DNA from: Mantis religiosa
Lineage: Eukaryota; Arthropoda; Insecta; Mantodea; Mantidae
Length of the DNA: 64,000 nt
Direction: 5' to 3'
NCBI GenBank assembly: GCA_030765055.1
Contig: CM060958.1
Coordinates: 79,175,827-79,239,826 of the forward strand
The translations under genes were made by a program, and so were the position numbers. The notes under the pieces were generated by a model, which was not told the origin of the DNA, did not search any database, and saw nothing but the letters and a program-made list of their open reading frames with translations. Positions 23,191-34,869 of the stretch are shown here, one piece after another (position 1 is the first letter of the stretch; every line of letters starts with the position of its first letter).

Positions 23191-23434
23191 CGATAAATGA
23201 TATTTAATTGTGAAAATATCTTACATAATTTATAAAGAATTATATATAGTTATATCATTTATAAATAGTTTTATAAAAAAATATAACATATATAAATATG
23301 ACATAAAAGGCGTAGTAGTTCTTCAGACACGTGAAAATGTGAATACAGCTATGGATCGAGCTACTACGCAGCAGGTGTCCGATGCATTGGCAGTAAGTAT
23401 CAAACATTACATCAGTTATGCACTACACCACATG

Positions 23435-23512
23435 TTCGTTCTTTCATTCTTTCGTTCGTTCGTACGTTCGTTGGTTCGTTCATTCGTTCATTTATTCATT
23501 CATTCATCCATC
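23435..23512. repeat. (TTCG)n/(TTCA)n microsatellite
   Basis: Four-base period with drift from TTCG to TTCA; it creates the Ser/Arg/Val-rich stretch of the 139-codon frame at 23210-23629, which I do not regard as a gene. Confidence 0.9.
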
Positions 23513-23769
23513 TTTGCCATTCGCTTTATGAAATCAGCCGTCAGCAGTTTCTGTCTGCCCACCATAAGAAGGCGGGGTAGAGGAATGTGTAACACTTTTG
23601 CTGTGCTTATGTTCGCCTTCCGGATATGATAAGGATTCTACACTCATCTAAAATACTCAGTGTTGTCACATAACTCAGCCATGCACAAAACCTATCACCG
23701 CAGTTACTGAGAACAGTATTAGAACTGGCAACATGGGTGACTCAAATGCACTCTCATACTCTCATTTTG

Positions 23770-24006
23770 CCCGCCTCGGTGGCGTGGTGGTAGAGTGTCT
23801 GCCTCAGGTTCAAGAGGTCCCGAGTTCGAATCTCGGTCAGGGTGATTTACCTGGATAAGGCTTTTTCCGGGATTTTCCTTATCCTGAAAGACGAATGTTG
23901 GGTAACTAAGCTCTATGGACCCTAGGCTCATTTGAGCATCATTTCACCCATTCCATTCATCGTCCGATATGACTTAACGTTGGACATAAATTACAGAAAA
24001 AAAATA
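23770..24006 (+). mobile_element. SINE family 1, full length
   Basis: Head CCCGCCTCGGTGGCG, B box GAGTTCGAATCTCGG, body ending TATGACTTAACGTTGGAC and an A-rich tail. TCATTTTG at 23762-23769 and 24007-24014 is the target duplication. Confidence 0.9.
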
Positions 24007-24333
24007 TCATTTTGTGGTAAACAGATCCACTACCAGAACAGATAAACAGTTCAGGCTCCTCTCCCCTTCATTCCTCGCTTGCCTTCTTATGGTGGGCAGA
24101 CAGTACTTCTCTGCTCTGACTACGTAATACCCTGTCAGTTAATTTGAAAGAATAGAAGCCAGTGTTATAATTATCACAAATATGAAATAAACTTTATTTA
24201 TTGATTTCTTCGAAAACAGAAACAGATGCGCAACACTTTCATTGCAGACTGGATGGCTTAGTCCCTGAGAATAAGCAAAGGTACCTGTCGTATCGCTTAC
24301 TCCAAGCAAGCTAAACATTAAGCAAATCCTAGG

Positions 24334-24582
24334 ATCATGGTCGCGCCGTTGCTCAGTGGTTAGACCACTTGGCTCTCACCAAGACGGCCCGGATTCAATC
24401 CCAGGCGACTGCAAAGTGAGATTTGTGGTGGACAACACCACGCTGGGGCGGGTTTTCTCCGGGATCTCCGGTTTCCCCCGCTATTTCATTCCACCGGTAT
24501 TCCATCTTCATCTCGTGTATCATCAGTGTCATCGCCTGCGTTGCCGTATGTAGTAAAAGCGGGCGTTAAACACTACATATTT
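24334..24582 (+). mobile_element. SINE family 3, full length
   Basis: tRNA-like head with A box (GCTCAGTGGTTAGACC) and B box (GGATTCAATCCC). The body is shared with 53151-53395 and 59563-59806 (blocks GGTTTTCTCCGGG and ATCATCAGTGTCATCGCC). Target duplication CAAATCCTAGG at 24323-24333 and 24583-24593. Confidence 0.9.
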
Positions 24583-24645
24583 CAAATCCTAGGCTCGGAA
24601 TTTGGGTGCTCAGGCTACTAATAAAAAATATATTCCTCTATGCTG

Positions 24646-25109
24646 TGTCGCGGTAACGGGCATAAAAGTTTCGGCGCAAATAGATAACAGACGGATAGTG
24701 TTTCACGGAAATAAAGAGATTGCATAAGCAGTTAAAGATAGCGCGAGATAAAGGTCTGCCGAAACAAACTGAGATAAATGGAAATTTCTGGTGACATCTT
24801 GATTGATAGAGATTTTTCGGTTTCTTTATTGTTCCGGAAATGTCTAGAATTTATCAATGAGGTATTTTAGAAGGCGACGACTTGCCAAGAGTCAGTCGCG
24901 AGAGTCGTAAGCAGAAAACAGCTGTAGAGTGTTGTTGTAACAAGAGTGTTCAGGACGTTGTTTGTTATTTTCATCGACCTTGGAAGATTGTGTTGTATAT
25001 CTGATGTAATGTTGTTACGTCAGAATTGAACAGTGTATTTCTACGTAAATAAAAAACATTTGGAATACTGCAACTGGGACTTCTAATTCTACGAACTCAC
25101 AGAGTCACA
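24646..25109 (+). mobile_element. Solo LTR, copy 2
   Basis: 464 bases from TGTCGCGG to AGTCACA, the plus-strand partner of 18267-18729. Contains ATAAAAG near the start and AATAAAAAACATTTGG near the 3' end. No internal retrovirus-like genes adjoin it and the flanks do not show a matching duplication. Confidence 0.75.
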
Positions 25110-25387
25110 TTATTGTCTCTAGGACTTCAAACTAATCTTATAAAATGCAATAGGAAACACTGTCCATTTAGTGTGAACTTCACAGTGAGTACAAAGATTC
25201 TGAAACAGCTCTTGGCGAAGCAGCCTAATCAGGTCAAGGTTAACAGGTTAGTGCAGCTTATGAATTGAAAGCTGTAGAAAAAGTTGGCAGTCCACTTATA
25301 TACTGTTGTTCGGAACGGTGCTGCTTCTCCATTATTTCTTCAACAATTTGATCCCAGGTATTTGCGAGGAAACCTATACCAGTCCGC

Positions 25388-25388
<1 letters not shown>

Positions 25389-25420
<32 letters not shown>
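25389..25420 (+). repeat. Poly(A) tract, 32 bases
   Basis: Pure A run. It could be the tail of an unrecognised retro-copy to its left (25110-25388); I cannot identify the source. Confidence 0.9.
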
Positions 25421-25424
<4 letters not shown>

Positions 25425-27700
25425 TCGCCCTTATTTTATAGCCCATTTTATAATTACACCTAGACCGTAATTAATGTGTACACAATAGTAAAGCGGAACC
25501 AATTATTTTCATGTGTTTTTCTCCACATGGGAAATATATTCCGATACCTCTAATTGGCTAAAAGTTAGGCATGAAATGATTTTTACTGGATGCCTCTGGC
25601 ACCAAGGCAGGTTACGTCAGTGCTCTGGAAAATGCTACAAGGAATTATTCATTGCCTTCTATAAAATATCTAAGTTAGGTTGACAAGTCTTCAAACTGGG
25701 AACATAATCATATGAGTGAACAAGAATGCAGTGGTGCCACTTTATTATTCACAACACCCGGGGCTCCAAAGCTAGCGATGAAAAAGCCTATGTGTTTTGC
25801 ATCTTAATGTATTCAAAGAAATTCTTCAGCCTGGGAGAAAAAGCAGCAGAGCAAATGGTGCTGACGTTTTATAACCCACTCAGGAATTTGCATTCTACCG
25901 CTCCAGTAATGAGTGATGAAGTCTGGCCCTTTGCATGAAGAGCGGCCACCTTACTATTCTTGAGCAGGGAGCTAAACGTGTCTCGAGTTTTATTGCTCTG
26001 CATTATGAAAGCAGTGTATCCTAACTACCAGTTTTATATTGTCATAAACAATCGCTTCTCCATACAGGAGGCTAACGTTGGACCTGCAGAACCAGCCTGA
26101 TGGTGGATCGTATAACGTGAAACCACACTTTTAATGGTACATCATCCTTATTCCAAGAACTTGGAGACAACACAACATAATGATATAACGTGTTTTATGA
26201 TTCAGGTATACTCTTTATCAGTTTTATAGGTAATTTATGGCAGGTTTGACTATTCTTTTCTTTAATATCTGTACTCATTTTATGTAACAACCCATGTTTT
26301 ATGTTATACAAACACTTAAGTTCTACTTTCTTTGTATGTGACAAGCAAGTTAAGATCTTCCAAGCTCCTCCATGGATATAACTAAGCTACTCTACATGTA
26401 TACATTCCTTCCTAAATTTTTGTAAAGAGCTAGTTCAGTGTTAATAGGTTGGCCCATAATTTCTGGAGCTTTTTAAAAGACAGTTTATGTACGAAATAAA
26501 ATGTTCTGTCAATGCAGTTTGTGTTATTTAATACAGAATCACATACAAAATAGCGTGATTTTTGTATACACTGCTGTTTGCGAACGCCACAGCAAATATA
26601 TGTGAAAAAGGGTCATTTAACCATGAAATAAATCCCGAAGTTAAATTATTAAAACAATTAAATTGTCCCATAGATTTAATAGTGTTGAAAGAATATTTAT
26701 TTTAAAAAATAAACATCGTGTAATGAATTGTGACATACCGGCAGTTGATTCTATTTTTGGGTTTGCTTCGTCTTCAGATGTTGGTAATGCTGAAAATATA
26801 ACATAAAAAAAGAAATAAAACATGGCAAGCCAGATTTCCTTAACAATGGAGGTTTTTTGTAATAAACTGAAGACAAATGTAATGTGCCTTCGAAATCGAT
26901 CTTAGAAAGAAGAAAGAAGTATTAACATCAACTTCTTACGATAAGTGGAGATTCATTAACAAATATCTATATTTGTGTAATATTTATTACTTCACTGTAA
27001 CTAGTAATAAGAAGTGTCTGTGTTAGTGTTAGTGTCAGAGCCAAGTTGAAGTGTAGTTCAAGGAGAACTAGGATCAATATGAATTACAATATCAAGCTGC
27101 ACAAAGGGGAACTTTAGATGATGGATCACCAAATTTAGGAGATTTCAAACTGTAGAAATATCACAGATCCATTACCATAAGTTCAGTGGAACATCGTTTA
27201 TAGAAAATAGATATAAAACAATCTAACATAGATCTAAGTATATCGTGTATAGAATATAGGACATTACTTGTAATCACAATAGATAAGGCAGTACCGACAA
27301 GCATGCATGAGGCTCTTAGGAGTTGCTACCCTAATGAGCTTATAGCAGCAACTTCCTGCACTAGCAGGAGGCCTTTCATTGGCTATTTATTTATATTTTA
27401 TTTACTTACAATCATATTTATAAGATTAAAACAATTGAAAATAACAATTTATTTTTCATGTAATAAATTCTTCTACTCTTGGTATTCACACATTTTTATG
27501 GAGTAAATGCTTACATACATCTAAACGTGAAAATCCCATTGTTATTTGAAATTCAGTGATCAAAAGAAACATAGAATCACATGAAAAACTGCAAAATGCG
27601 CTTCTATAATACATTTACTGTAGATTCTTTGGTAGTTATGCTTAATTTTATACTATAATAGTCTCAGAGTATTTCATTTAGACACAGCACCCCTTCGGAG
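25425..27700. other. No recognisable gene; 2.3 kb
   Basis: Frames of 60-70 codons only, for example 25726-25938 (plus) with no motif. AT-rich throughout. Confidence 0.5.
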
Positions 27701-27704
27701 ACAA

Positions 27705-27987
<283 letters not shown>

Positions 27988-28286
27988 ACTCTTCATGGTT
28001 TAGGAGAGTTTGTTTCAGCCTCATACTTCTTCCCATCGTTTTAGTGGTGTTCCTGTTGTTCTATAACCCAAAGTTTTGTATTTGTAAGACTGTAATGGAA
28101 TACGAGAGTTATCCATTCTTTGTAAATGACTTTTCCATTTTTCTCTATTTGTATTTTTTCTTGCAATGAGAATATATCTAATTCTTTCTTCATATGTTCG
28201 TTTCTAATAGGATCTTGTCTGGTGCATCCTTTTACTGCTCGAAGATATTTAAATTTATTTATATTTTTATTCAAGTTATTAAACAA
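27988..28286 (-). pseudogene. LINE reverse transcriptase C-terminus preceding the (TCA)n tail
   Basis: The minus frame reads KYLRAVKGCTRQDPIRNEHM, KKELDIFSLQEKIQ, then EWITLVFHYSLTNT. After a stop comes KYEAETN just before the repeat. The order LR.V.GCTR.D.IRNE / L.I.SL.EKI / EAET matches the tail of a common insect LINE ORF2. The usual GRP..RW motif is lost. Truncated at 28286. Confidence 0.7.
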
Positions 28287-28407
28287 TATTAATGACGTAA
28301 ATATGTGCGAGAGAGGTTCATTTTGTTTTAATTCTCATAGCAATCTACTCTTTATTCCGAAAGAACTGAAAGCAACATCGATTGCTATAACTGAAGAACC
28401 TGTAATT

Positions 28408-28649
28408 TTTGTTGTTGTAATTTTACTTCCTCCAACGTTAAGTCATATCGTACGATGAATGAAATGGGTGAAATAATGCTCAAATGTCTCCGGGGTCCAT
28501 ATAGCTTAGAGTTACGCGACATTCGTCTTTCAGGATAGGGGAAAACCCCGAAAAAACCTTATCCAGGTAGCTCACCCTGACCGAGATTCGAACTCGGGAC
28601 CTCTTGAACGTGAGGCAGACACGCTACCATCTACGCTACCGAGGCGGGC
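28408..28649 (-). mobile_element. SINE family 1, full length
   Basis: Same head, B box and body as the other copies. A 12-base target duplication GAACCTGTAATT lies at 28396-28407 and 28650-28661. Confidence 0.92.
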
Positions 28650-28664
28650 GAACCTGTAATTACT

Positions 28665-29525
28665 TCCTTAATAAATACATTTACTATGTAGTATTGAGTC
28701 ATGATATGTTTAATAGATTTTGAGAATAAATTTAATAAATTTAGCATTGGTTTTTCATTTCTGAAACTGATACCTAACTCATTTGAAATTGAACATCGTG
28801 AACGAATTTGATCGTGAACACAGCGAGAGGAAAAACTAACGATGCTTTCTCGATTTTAATAATCCATTGCATATTACTATTTTCTTAAACGTATTTTTAA
28901 ACATCATCCCAAAACATAGTACCAAATGCTCAAATGCTACCATTTCAATTGCTTTTAAAGCACAAAACAGTAGATTGAGCGAAGCGTTCAAACAGCAATT
29001 AATTATGTTGCCATTAAATTCGATACAATGAAAACAATTGCAACATATAATGTTTCTTACCGTTTTCGGCATGTGAATGACGCACAACGAGGGCAGGGTG
29101 GTAGTTGATATTCCGCTCACTTACCTGAAACAAACATGCTGTTCAGTGTTTATAATTTCATTGCAATTATCGGAGTTACTGTTACATTTTTATTGTGTAT
29201 ACACTGTTGTAATTACTACGAGGCATTTGGTTTCCTATTTCCAAAATCACAACAAGAACATAAACACCACCGTTAATAACGGAAATAATAATTAGTTTTC
29301 AGTTTATTCTATTGCAGTGCTTAATTATAGCGATTTAATTTTACAGGTAAACATTACATTTAAAACGGATAAACACATACAGTAGGTAACAAAAACGGAC
29401 TGATGATAAATTAGCAACGAAACATATTAAATGCTAACCTTGTAATAAATTGTAATGCATTTTACTGACTGTATCACTTAGCTTAAGCAGTGGATAGATA
29501 GGATAGAATCCTATCAAAGGGATTC
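28665..29525. other. No recognisable feature
   Basis: A 94-codon minus frame (28836-29120) has several Cys and His residues (ICCNCFHCIEF) but no defined zinc-finger spacing that I recognise. Confidence 0.4.
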
Positions 29526-29811
29526 AGTTTTTTTTTTTAATTTTTTTTATTGGGGCCTGTGGTGCTAATTTATTTGGGACTGTTGAGGCGAATTTGGTGG
29601 CCGGTACCGCCTAAGCAACCCGGCTGTTCGTGGGCAGATACTATCTGTGCGGAAAAACCCGCTTGTGGTGATCAGGTAGCAGTCATGATCCAGGAGACCC
29701 TGACTACGACCTGTGGACAGTGGTGATCGTTGTATACTTGGCTGTAGGAATCGTTGAGTCCCCGTGGGAACTGCATTGAGGTGATACAGAAGGGCCATGG
29801 CCGTAAACAGC

Positions 29812-30408
29812 TCATGGACGGGAAGGGAGGCGGCGTTGCAGGTCTGATGGCGGCGGCGTCCTGCGTGTGCGGGTGTCTCGTGACAGAAAATGCGGCGGAG
29901 GGACCCCGTGCTCTGGAGCCAGACACATCTTCAATTCGTAGATGCTCTGGGTGATGTGGTCCTGGTGTTCGCGAAGGGCTTCGTGTAGCTTCTTGTTGGG
30001 TGCCGTATCATTTATATATCCAACAATCTTTTCAAGCTTGCCCTTGCAGTAGCTTAGTGTGCCGTTGGGTGGGTCGTCGCAGAAGGCGTTGGTGAGGCGT
30101 TCCATTTGGGACAGAAGAGCGGCAATCCCTTCTTCATGTTGGGCTGCGCTGTCCTGGAGCTGGGTGTTGATTGCCTCTATCATCTGTTTCTGCGGTGTCA
30201 GTCCATCCATGAGTTGGGTGGAGAGCGTGGTCAGCCTGTCTTGCATGTCCTGGAGGGCGGCGTTGGTTGTGCCGCGTTGGGCGGCAGCAGCTGCAAGTGA
30301 ATCTTCTAGGGATTCAGACTCATCTTTTGTACCTATAACCCAGGTGGTCATGCCGGTAGGAAGGATGAGGCGAGAGGTGTGAGAGGGAGGCCAACCCCAA
30401 GGAGTCAC
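29812..30408 (-). CDS. Coiled-coil ORF1-like protein of family X
   Basis: 198 codons, unbroken. Residues 1-30 (PWGWPPSHTSRLILPTGMTT) are also readable at codon level at 52795-52880 (plus) and 54783-54870 (minus), although frames shift there. Residues 30-110 are Ala/Gln/Leu-rich with heptad-like spacing (LEDSLAAAAAQRGTTNAALQ, then MQDRLTTLSTQLMDGL), predicting a coiled coil. Residues 110-160 contain KLEKIVGYINDTAPNKKLHE and a basic Pro-rich tail follows. The first codon is uncertain: the frame is open upstream to a stop near 30470. It resembles the multimerising half of LINE ORF1 or Gag, but I see no RNA-binding motif. GC content is above that of the surroundings. Function inferred only. Confidence 0.5.
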   Translation of the reverse strand: MTPWGWPPSHTSRLILPTGMTTWVIGTKDESESLEDSLAAAAAQRGTTNAALQDMQDRLTTLSTQLMDGLTPQKQMIEAINTQLQDSAAQHEEGIAALLSQMERLTNAFCDDPPNGTLSYCKGKLEKIVGYINDTAPNKKLHEALREHQDHITQSIYELKMCLAPEHGVPPPHFLSRDTRTRRTPPPSDLQRRLPSRP

Positions 30409-30737
30409 GACAGTGAAGCTAGCAGGGTCCCTATCATTTACCAGTTTGAACCTCCCCTGCAGTGCAGATCAGCCGGTATCCTTGCTACCATGGCCCGAAA
30501 CAGTCCATCAGGCCTGCTCGGAACCTGGGACAGACATGGCAGTGCTCAGAAAACTCCCTGCAGACTTGTACAACCGACATTCTTCCTTCCGTGGCCCTGA
30601 AACGGCCCCTAGGCCAATCAGAGACCGCAAACTGTCCCACCGGAGGACAAAGGCGTTTATCTGACAACCAGCGCCCAGATGCTAGCCGACAATTCTATCC
30701 TTAAAGAGACAACCAAATGAGAGATGATGTTAAATGA

Positions 30738-31590
30738 TTTTATTTATTTATATATTTATTTACAGGTTTTCCACTTGATAGCAGTCGCCCCTTTGACCCT
30801 GCCTTCCAGAGATTCCTGTCGTTCTATTGCTCTTCTTCCAGCCCCATCTTCTTCATATGACCATATATTTCCTCGCACCTCTTTCTTCTGACGCCTTCCC
30901 GCTTTCTTCTGCCTGGTACTTCCCACTTTAGGACTTGTTTGGGCCACCGTTTTTCCGGCGTCTGTTGTACATGTCCATGCCGCTGTAGAGCCCTAGTGCA
31001 TCCATTTCATGTCTAATGTAGGCGTTTCTGACATGTTGTAACCTTGATATCCTAATACTTCTTCGAAGTACATCTATCTATTTCTGTCGCTAATATTCTT
31101 TTCTACTCTCTTCCAACTGTCCAACTTTCGACCCATATGTAAGTATAATTTCTATTATGTTTTTAAAATTTGTTTTTTAGTCTTCCTAGTCAAATTCCTA
31201 TTCCAAAAAAGACTGTTAAAACTTCTAATCGTATTCCTTGCACAATTTACCCTATTGATAATATGTTTTTCACAAGTGCCATTCTTATCTATTATAGATT
31301 CCAGGTACTTAAATTGTTCGACATATTTAATTATGACATCATTTACTTCGATCTTCCGAATTTCCTCCTATTACCATATATTCCGTTTCAGTGACATTTA
31401 TTTTAAACCCACCTATTTCAAATGCATTTGTTAATTTCTAATCATATATTCTATACCATCTTTATCCTGCCCTATTATAATCTAACCATCTGCAAATAGT
31501 AAATTGTTCAATAAGGGGCAATTGATATTAGTCCTATTCCCCTACATGACATTCCACTTTCTCAACACCTCGCTGATACTCGTTTTCCTA
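30738..31590 (-). pseudogene. RTE-like LINE reverse transcriptase 3' fragment
   Basis: The minus strand reads LLFADG (altered FADD box) with DKDGIEYMI, then FEIGGFKINVTETEYMVIGG, a thumb region with ILTYGSKV, and the C-terminal motif in GRRQK..R. The frame ends near 30770 just before an (ATTT)-type 3' repeat at 30738-30763. Stops and shifts are numerous. It is inserted within the family X element, whose leader continues on both sides. Confidence 0.75.
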
Positions 31591-31799
31591 TGTGAAGTGA
31601 TAATGGAGTTTAAATGGAAGGACGGGAAATTCGGGGTATGTCATTAACCGACCCAGCATTCGCCTGGCGACCTGGATAAACCCCGAAAAAACCATGGGTC
31701 AGTTAGGCCAGCCACGGGATTCGAGCCCAGACCTCCCGAATGCGTATCTCAGACGATATCTGAGCCATCCCGCTCGATTTGGGCAGAGGAACAAGAATT

Positions 31800-32025
31800 C
31801 GAATCACTTCTAAAGTATTTTCGTATAAAATAGAAGAAAGTATGTGAAGGATAAAAACGATAGACTGATGAAAAAATACTCGCGTACGAGTGTACATGGA
31901 CTATTCCAAATCCAATCTGGGATATACATCAAATTTAATGATTAAATGAGGCATTATATAAAGATACAAGCTAAGAATTTAGAAGGTTTCATGGATAACT
32001 TCACAAGAAAATATCTGTTATCTTT
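31800..32025. other. No recognisable feature
   Basis: Short AT-rich spacer between the composite element head and a LINE 3' end. Confidence 0.4.
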
Positions 32026-32029
32026 TATT

Positions 32030-32510
32030 TTTTATATATTTTTTTTATTGATCGATCAGCAGTACAATGCTTTACAGATCAAAGTGAAAAGAAGGTAACA
32101 GTACAAGAAGAACAATAACACTCAGGGGTAGGCTAACAGGCCGCCCAATAACTACATTAAGTCAGAACTCCAATAATACTCTCTGGGAAATTATTTCAAT
32201 ATTGAAGATGTAAGACAGACATCAAGCACTAGAATCAATCGAATCAGATGTATCACTTAGAAGCAGGTCCTGTGGTAGTCTCCTCTTCAAGCGTGAGGGC
32301 TGGCGCGTGTGGATGCCGATGTTATAATGCACAGCTCCTGGAACTTCTTGCAGCGTGGAAAAGAAACGACGAGCGATCCTGCGAATGTAGTCGTGAAGAG
32401 GTAACAGTCCTAGTTCGTGATGGAGCTGGTGATTACGGATTAACCATGGAGCGTTGGTAGTGATGCGCATGAAGCGATTCTGTATGACCTGAAGACGACG
32501 CAGATGACAT
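32030..32510 (-). pseudogene. LINE reverse transcriptase C-terminus and 3' UTR
   Basis: The minus frame contains LQVIQNRFMRITTNAPWLIR and HQLHHELGLLPLHDYIRRIA, then RRFFSTLQ, the conserved end of Jockey/CR1-like ORF2, terminating at 32222. An A-rich 3' end follows near 32035 on the minus strand. The 5' part is truncated. Confidence 0.8.
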
Positions 32511-32514
32511 CTGA

Positions 32515-34860
32515 TCTTTTATTTTGTGCATGATAATTAATTTGTTAATTAATAATTAATTGGAAGAATTTTGGAAGGTCGGGTGAATACTATTTGGTAT
32601 TCAGGTTCAACGGTTGGGGCAATTCAATAGATAGGTTATAGTAAGTAGTGTAAGAAAATTCACTAAGAATTCGTATGTGCAGTGCTATAGAATTACCAGT
32701 GGTATAGCTGAACCAAGCTAAGTCACTGATCTCCCTGTAAAAATTACCTATTGCATACGGTTTTTGTTTTAAATCTTACAAGTCATTTTCATAGGTGTTA
32801 CAAATTCACAATCATTATTTTTTAGTAAAATTTGTATGGGAATAGCAGAAATTAGTCATAATTTAGTCCCCTTTAAAATATACAACTATTACAATTACGC
32901 TGTGTACATTTTTCCGTTGAATCCTGTTATAAATATTTTTTGGGCAAAGCACGGTACTTTCTCTTCCATAAGACTGAGAATATAAATAAGCAGTTAAAAA
33001 GAGATTTAATGAAATAAAAGAGCAGATGAGATTAAATAACATAAGTAAGAAGGAGAGGACTCCGCTATTAAGTTGGTAACGGAAGTGGATGTAACTTTAT
33101 TGATGGTTTTAGTCTAACTCTTAAAACATTTGTGAAGGGTTCGTTAAAGTTAATTTGATATTATCTACATGTACTGTAAGAGTAGAGTAGTAAATTAAAG
33201 CTTAGAGGCATTGAAGTTTGCGTCAGATTGTGTTGAATTGCACACCACAGCTGCCGAAAGGAGAAACATGTTCATTGTTACATTTACATAAGGCTACTGC
33301 CACGAAGCGGAAAATATGCAGTATTCTCAAGCAGCGCAACCACTTTGAAGTCTTACGTAATTAAGATGATGAATGCTCTTGGTAACAAAAGTACCACTCT
33401 GAGAAAGTTCATCAACAGGATGAGGAGGAAGTTACGCTCTGTTTGCCTGCAAGTAAATCGCACAGGTTTCAAGGGCTCTTCTGCGGGTATCCTTTCTCAC
33501 AGTTACACATTTAATTAATTCAGTCGTAGAGCGAAGCTGGTCACCGAGGAGGACAACTCATGTAGTTTGATTTCTTCTTTATGCTCTCCTTTGAAGGGTG
33601 AACCGTTAAACAAACAACAGACCTCTTTCCTTTCTTACAAGAGAAGAGTTTCCGTTTGAACAAGGACGTCCAACTTCACTACCTATACTGGGTAAATAAT
33701 GTCTCGTATTCCACATCGATATTTAAATTTAAATATACGATTTAAGGTCCCCATGACTTCTCATATTTCTGTCCGCATCTATCTGTCAATGGATTGCTCA
33801 AAAATGAGTTCTTGAATAATTATATAGTTAATATTCAAGTTAAGCATCTTCCAATCATTCGACACTAACTTTTTAACCCTTTCAGTTAGAAGCATAATCA
33901 TGGACATAAGCGTTTTTTCCGCTTTGTAATAATTTTAATGATTTTTTGCTCTATTCTTGTTATACTGTCATTATATATAATATATTTGAGGTATTCTAAA
34001 TTGTACATTTGTTATAATCTACATAGTAGTGTTTTATTTTTAAGGAAAGATGCAAAATCCATACAACCGTAGTCAAATGATACTGCGCTATCATCCATCC
34101 ACGCGTGTCATCACATCGATTACTTTACTTGGGGCCTCCCGCATTCTTTACCACAGGTAGTTTGACTGCGGTTGCATAGACTCGAACTCACAAACTCCAG
34201 CTTTGATAGAATGGCCAGTCCACTTCGTGTCACTATAACGATCCTTGCTATTCAAGTCAACTTCCTAAAGGAGTCCCAGTCGGCTTTGTCAAAAGCGATA
34301 TCGAATTAGAGGATGAACAGCATGCAAATTAATATCTGAGTCAAAGGGTTAAAGAAAATCAGTCCACCATACTTCACTTCATCCACAAAAAAGGATTTAT
34401 TTTTATTTCTAATTTTCTGAAAACTGGCGCAAACGATTTTTATTAAAATACAGTATTTTTAAGACATGTGCATTAGTAATAAATTATAACCTATATTCTG
34501 AACAAAATTTTGTCCATGTTGTAGTTGTGTTCAACCTTAACACATACATATACTCCAAAAAGTATTCATATACTCATGGCATATAGAATATAACAAGCGC
34601 AATCAGAAAAATATAGATAAGAAGCGAACAATAACTATTTCCTTACATCCGTTGATATGTCGATTGAAAAATAAAACCCAATTTGGGCTCACATATTGCT
34701 TAATTAGTGAACAGCTCTACGTTATTTAAACTCATGTCACATTTGACGTCAAACAAGTTTTCATCTAGTAAACAAGATCCCAGTTAGCGTGCTCGCTGAT
34801 ACTCATCCCTTCCCTTTTCTAATGTAGTTGTATTTCATCCACTGTCATTGACAGTTCATC
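32515..34860. other. No recognisable gene; 2.3 kb
   Basis: No frame longer than 60 codons. A short inverted repeat (about 20 bases, imperfect) lies at 34061-34080 and 34159-34180 around TTTGACTRCGGTTG. Confidence 0.45.
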
Positions 34861-34869
34861 TGTTTTCAA

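Larger units (their letters stand above)
29530..31776 (-). mobile_element. Composite tRNA-headed retroelement (family X), longest copy, LINE-interrupted
   Basis: In minus orientation it starts with a tRNA-like head at 31776 (GATGGCTCAGATATCG, B box GGGCTCGAATCCC), continues to about 31592, is interrupted by an RTE-like LINE (about 30738-31590), and resumes at 30735 with TCTCATTTGGTTGTCTCTTT. It then passes into a 198-codon ORF (30408-29812) and ends in an A-rich tail near 29530-29550. Copies at 52339-52945 and 54775-57375 share head, leader and ORF start in the same order. Confidence 0.7.

Noticed and set aside
23210..23629. 139-codon plus frame
   Set aside because: Much of it is the TTCG/TTCA microsatellite (Phe-Arg-Ser-Phe pattern) and AT-rich DNA; no domain.
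30059..30382. 107-codon plus frame and other plus frames at 30379-30704
   Set aside because: They lie opposite or beside the 198-codon minus ORF, which has the conserved codon-level match to two other copies; the plus frames do not.
34061..34180. Short inverted repeat around TTTGACTRCGGTTG as a MITE
   Set aside because: Arms are only about 20 bases with mismatches, and there is no second copy in the window or clear target duplication.
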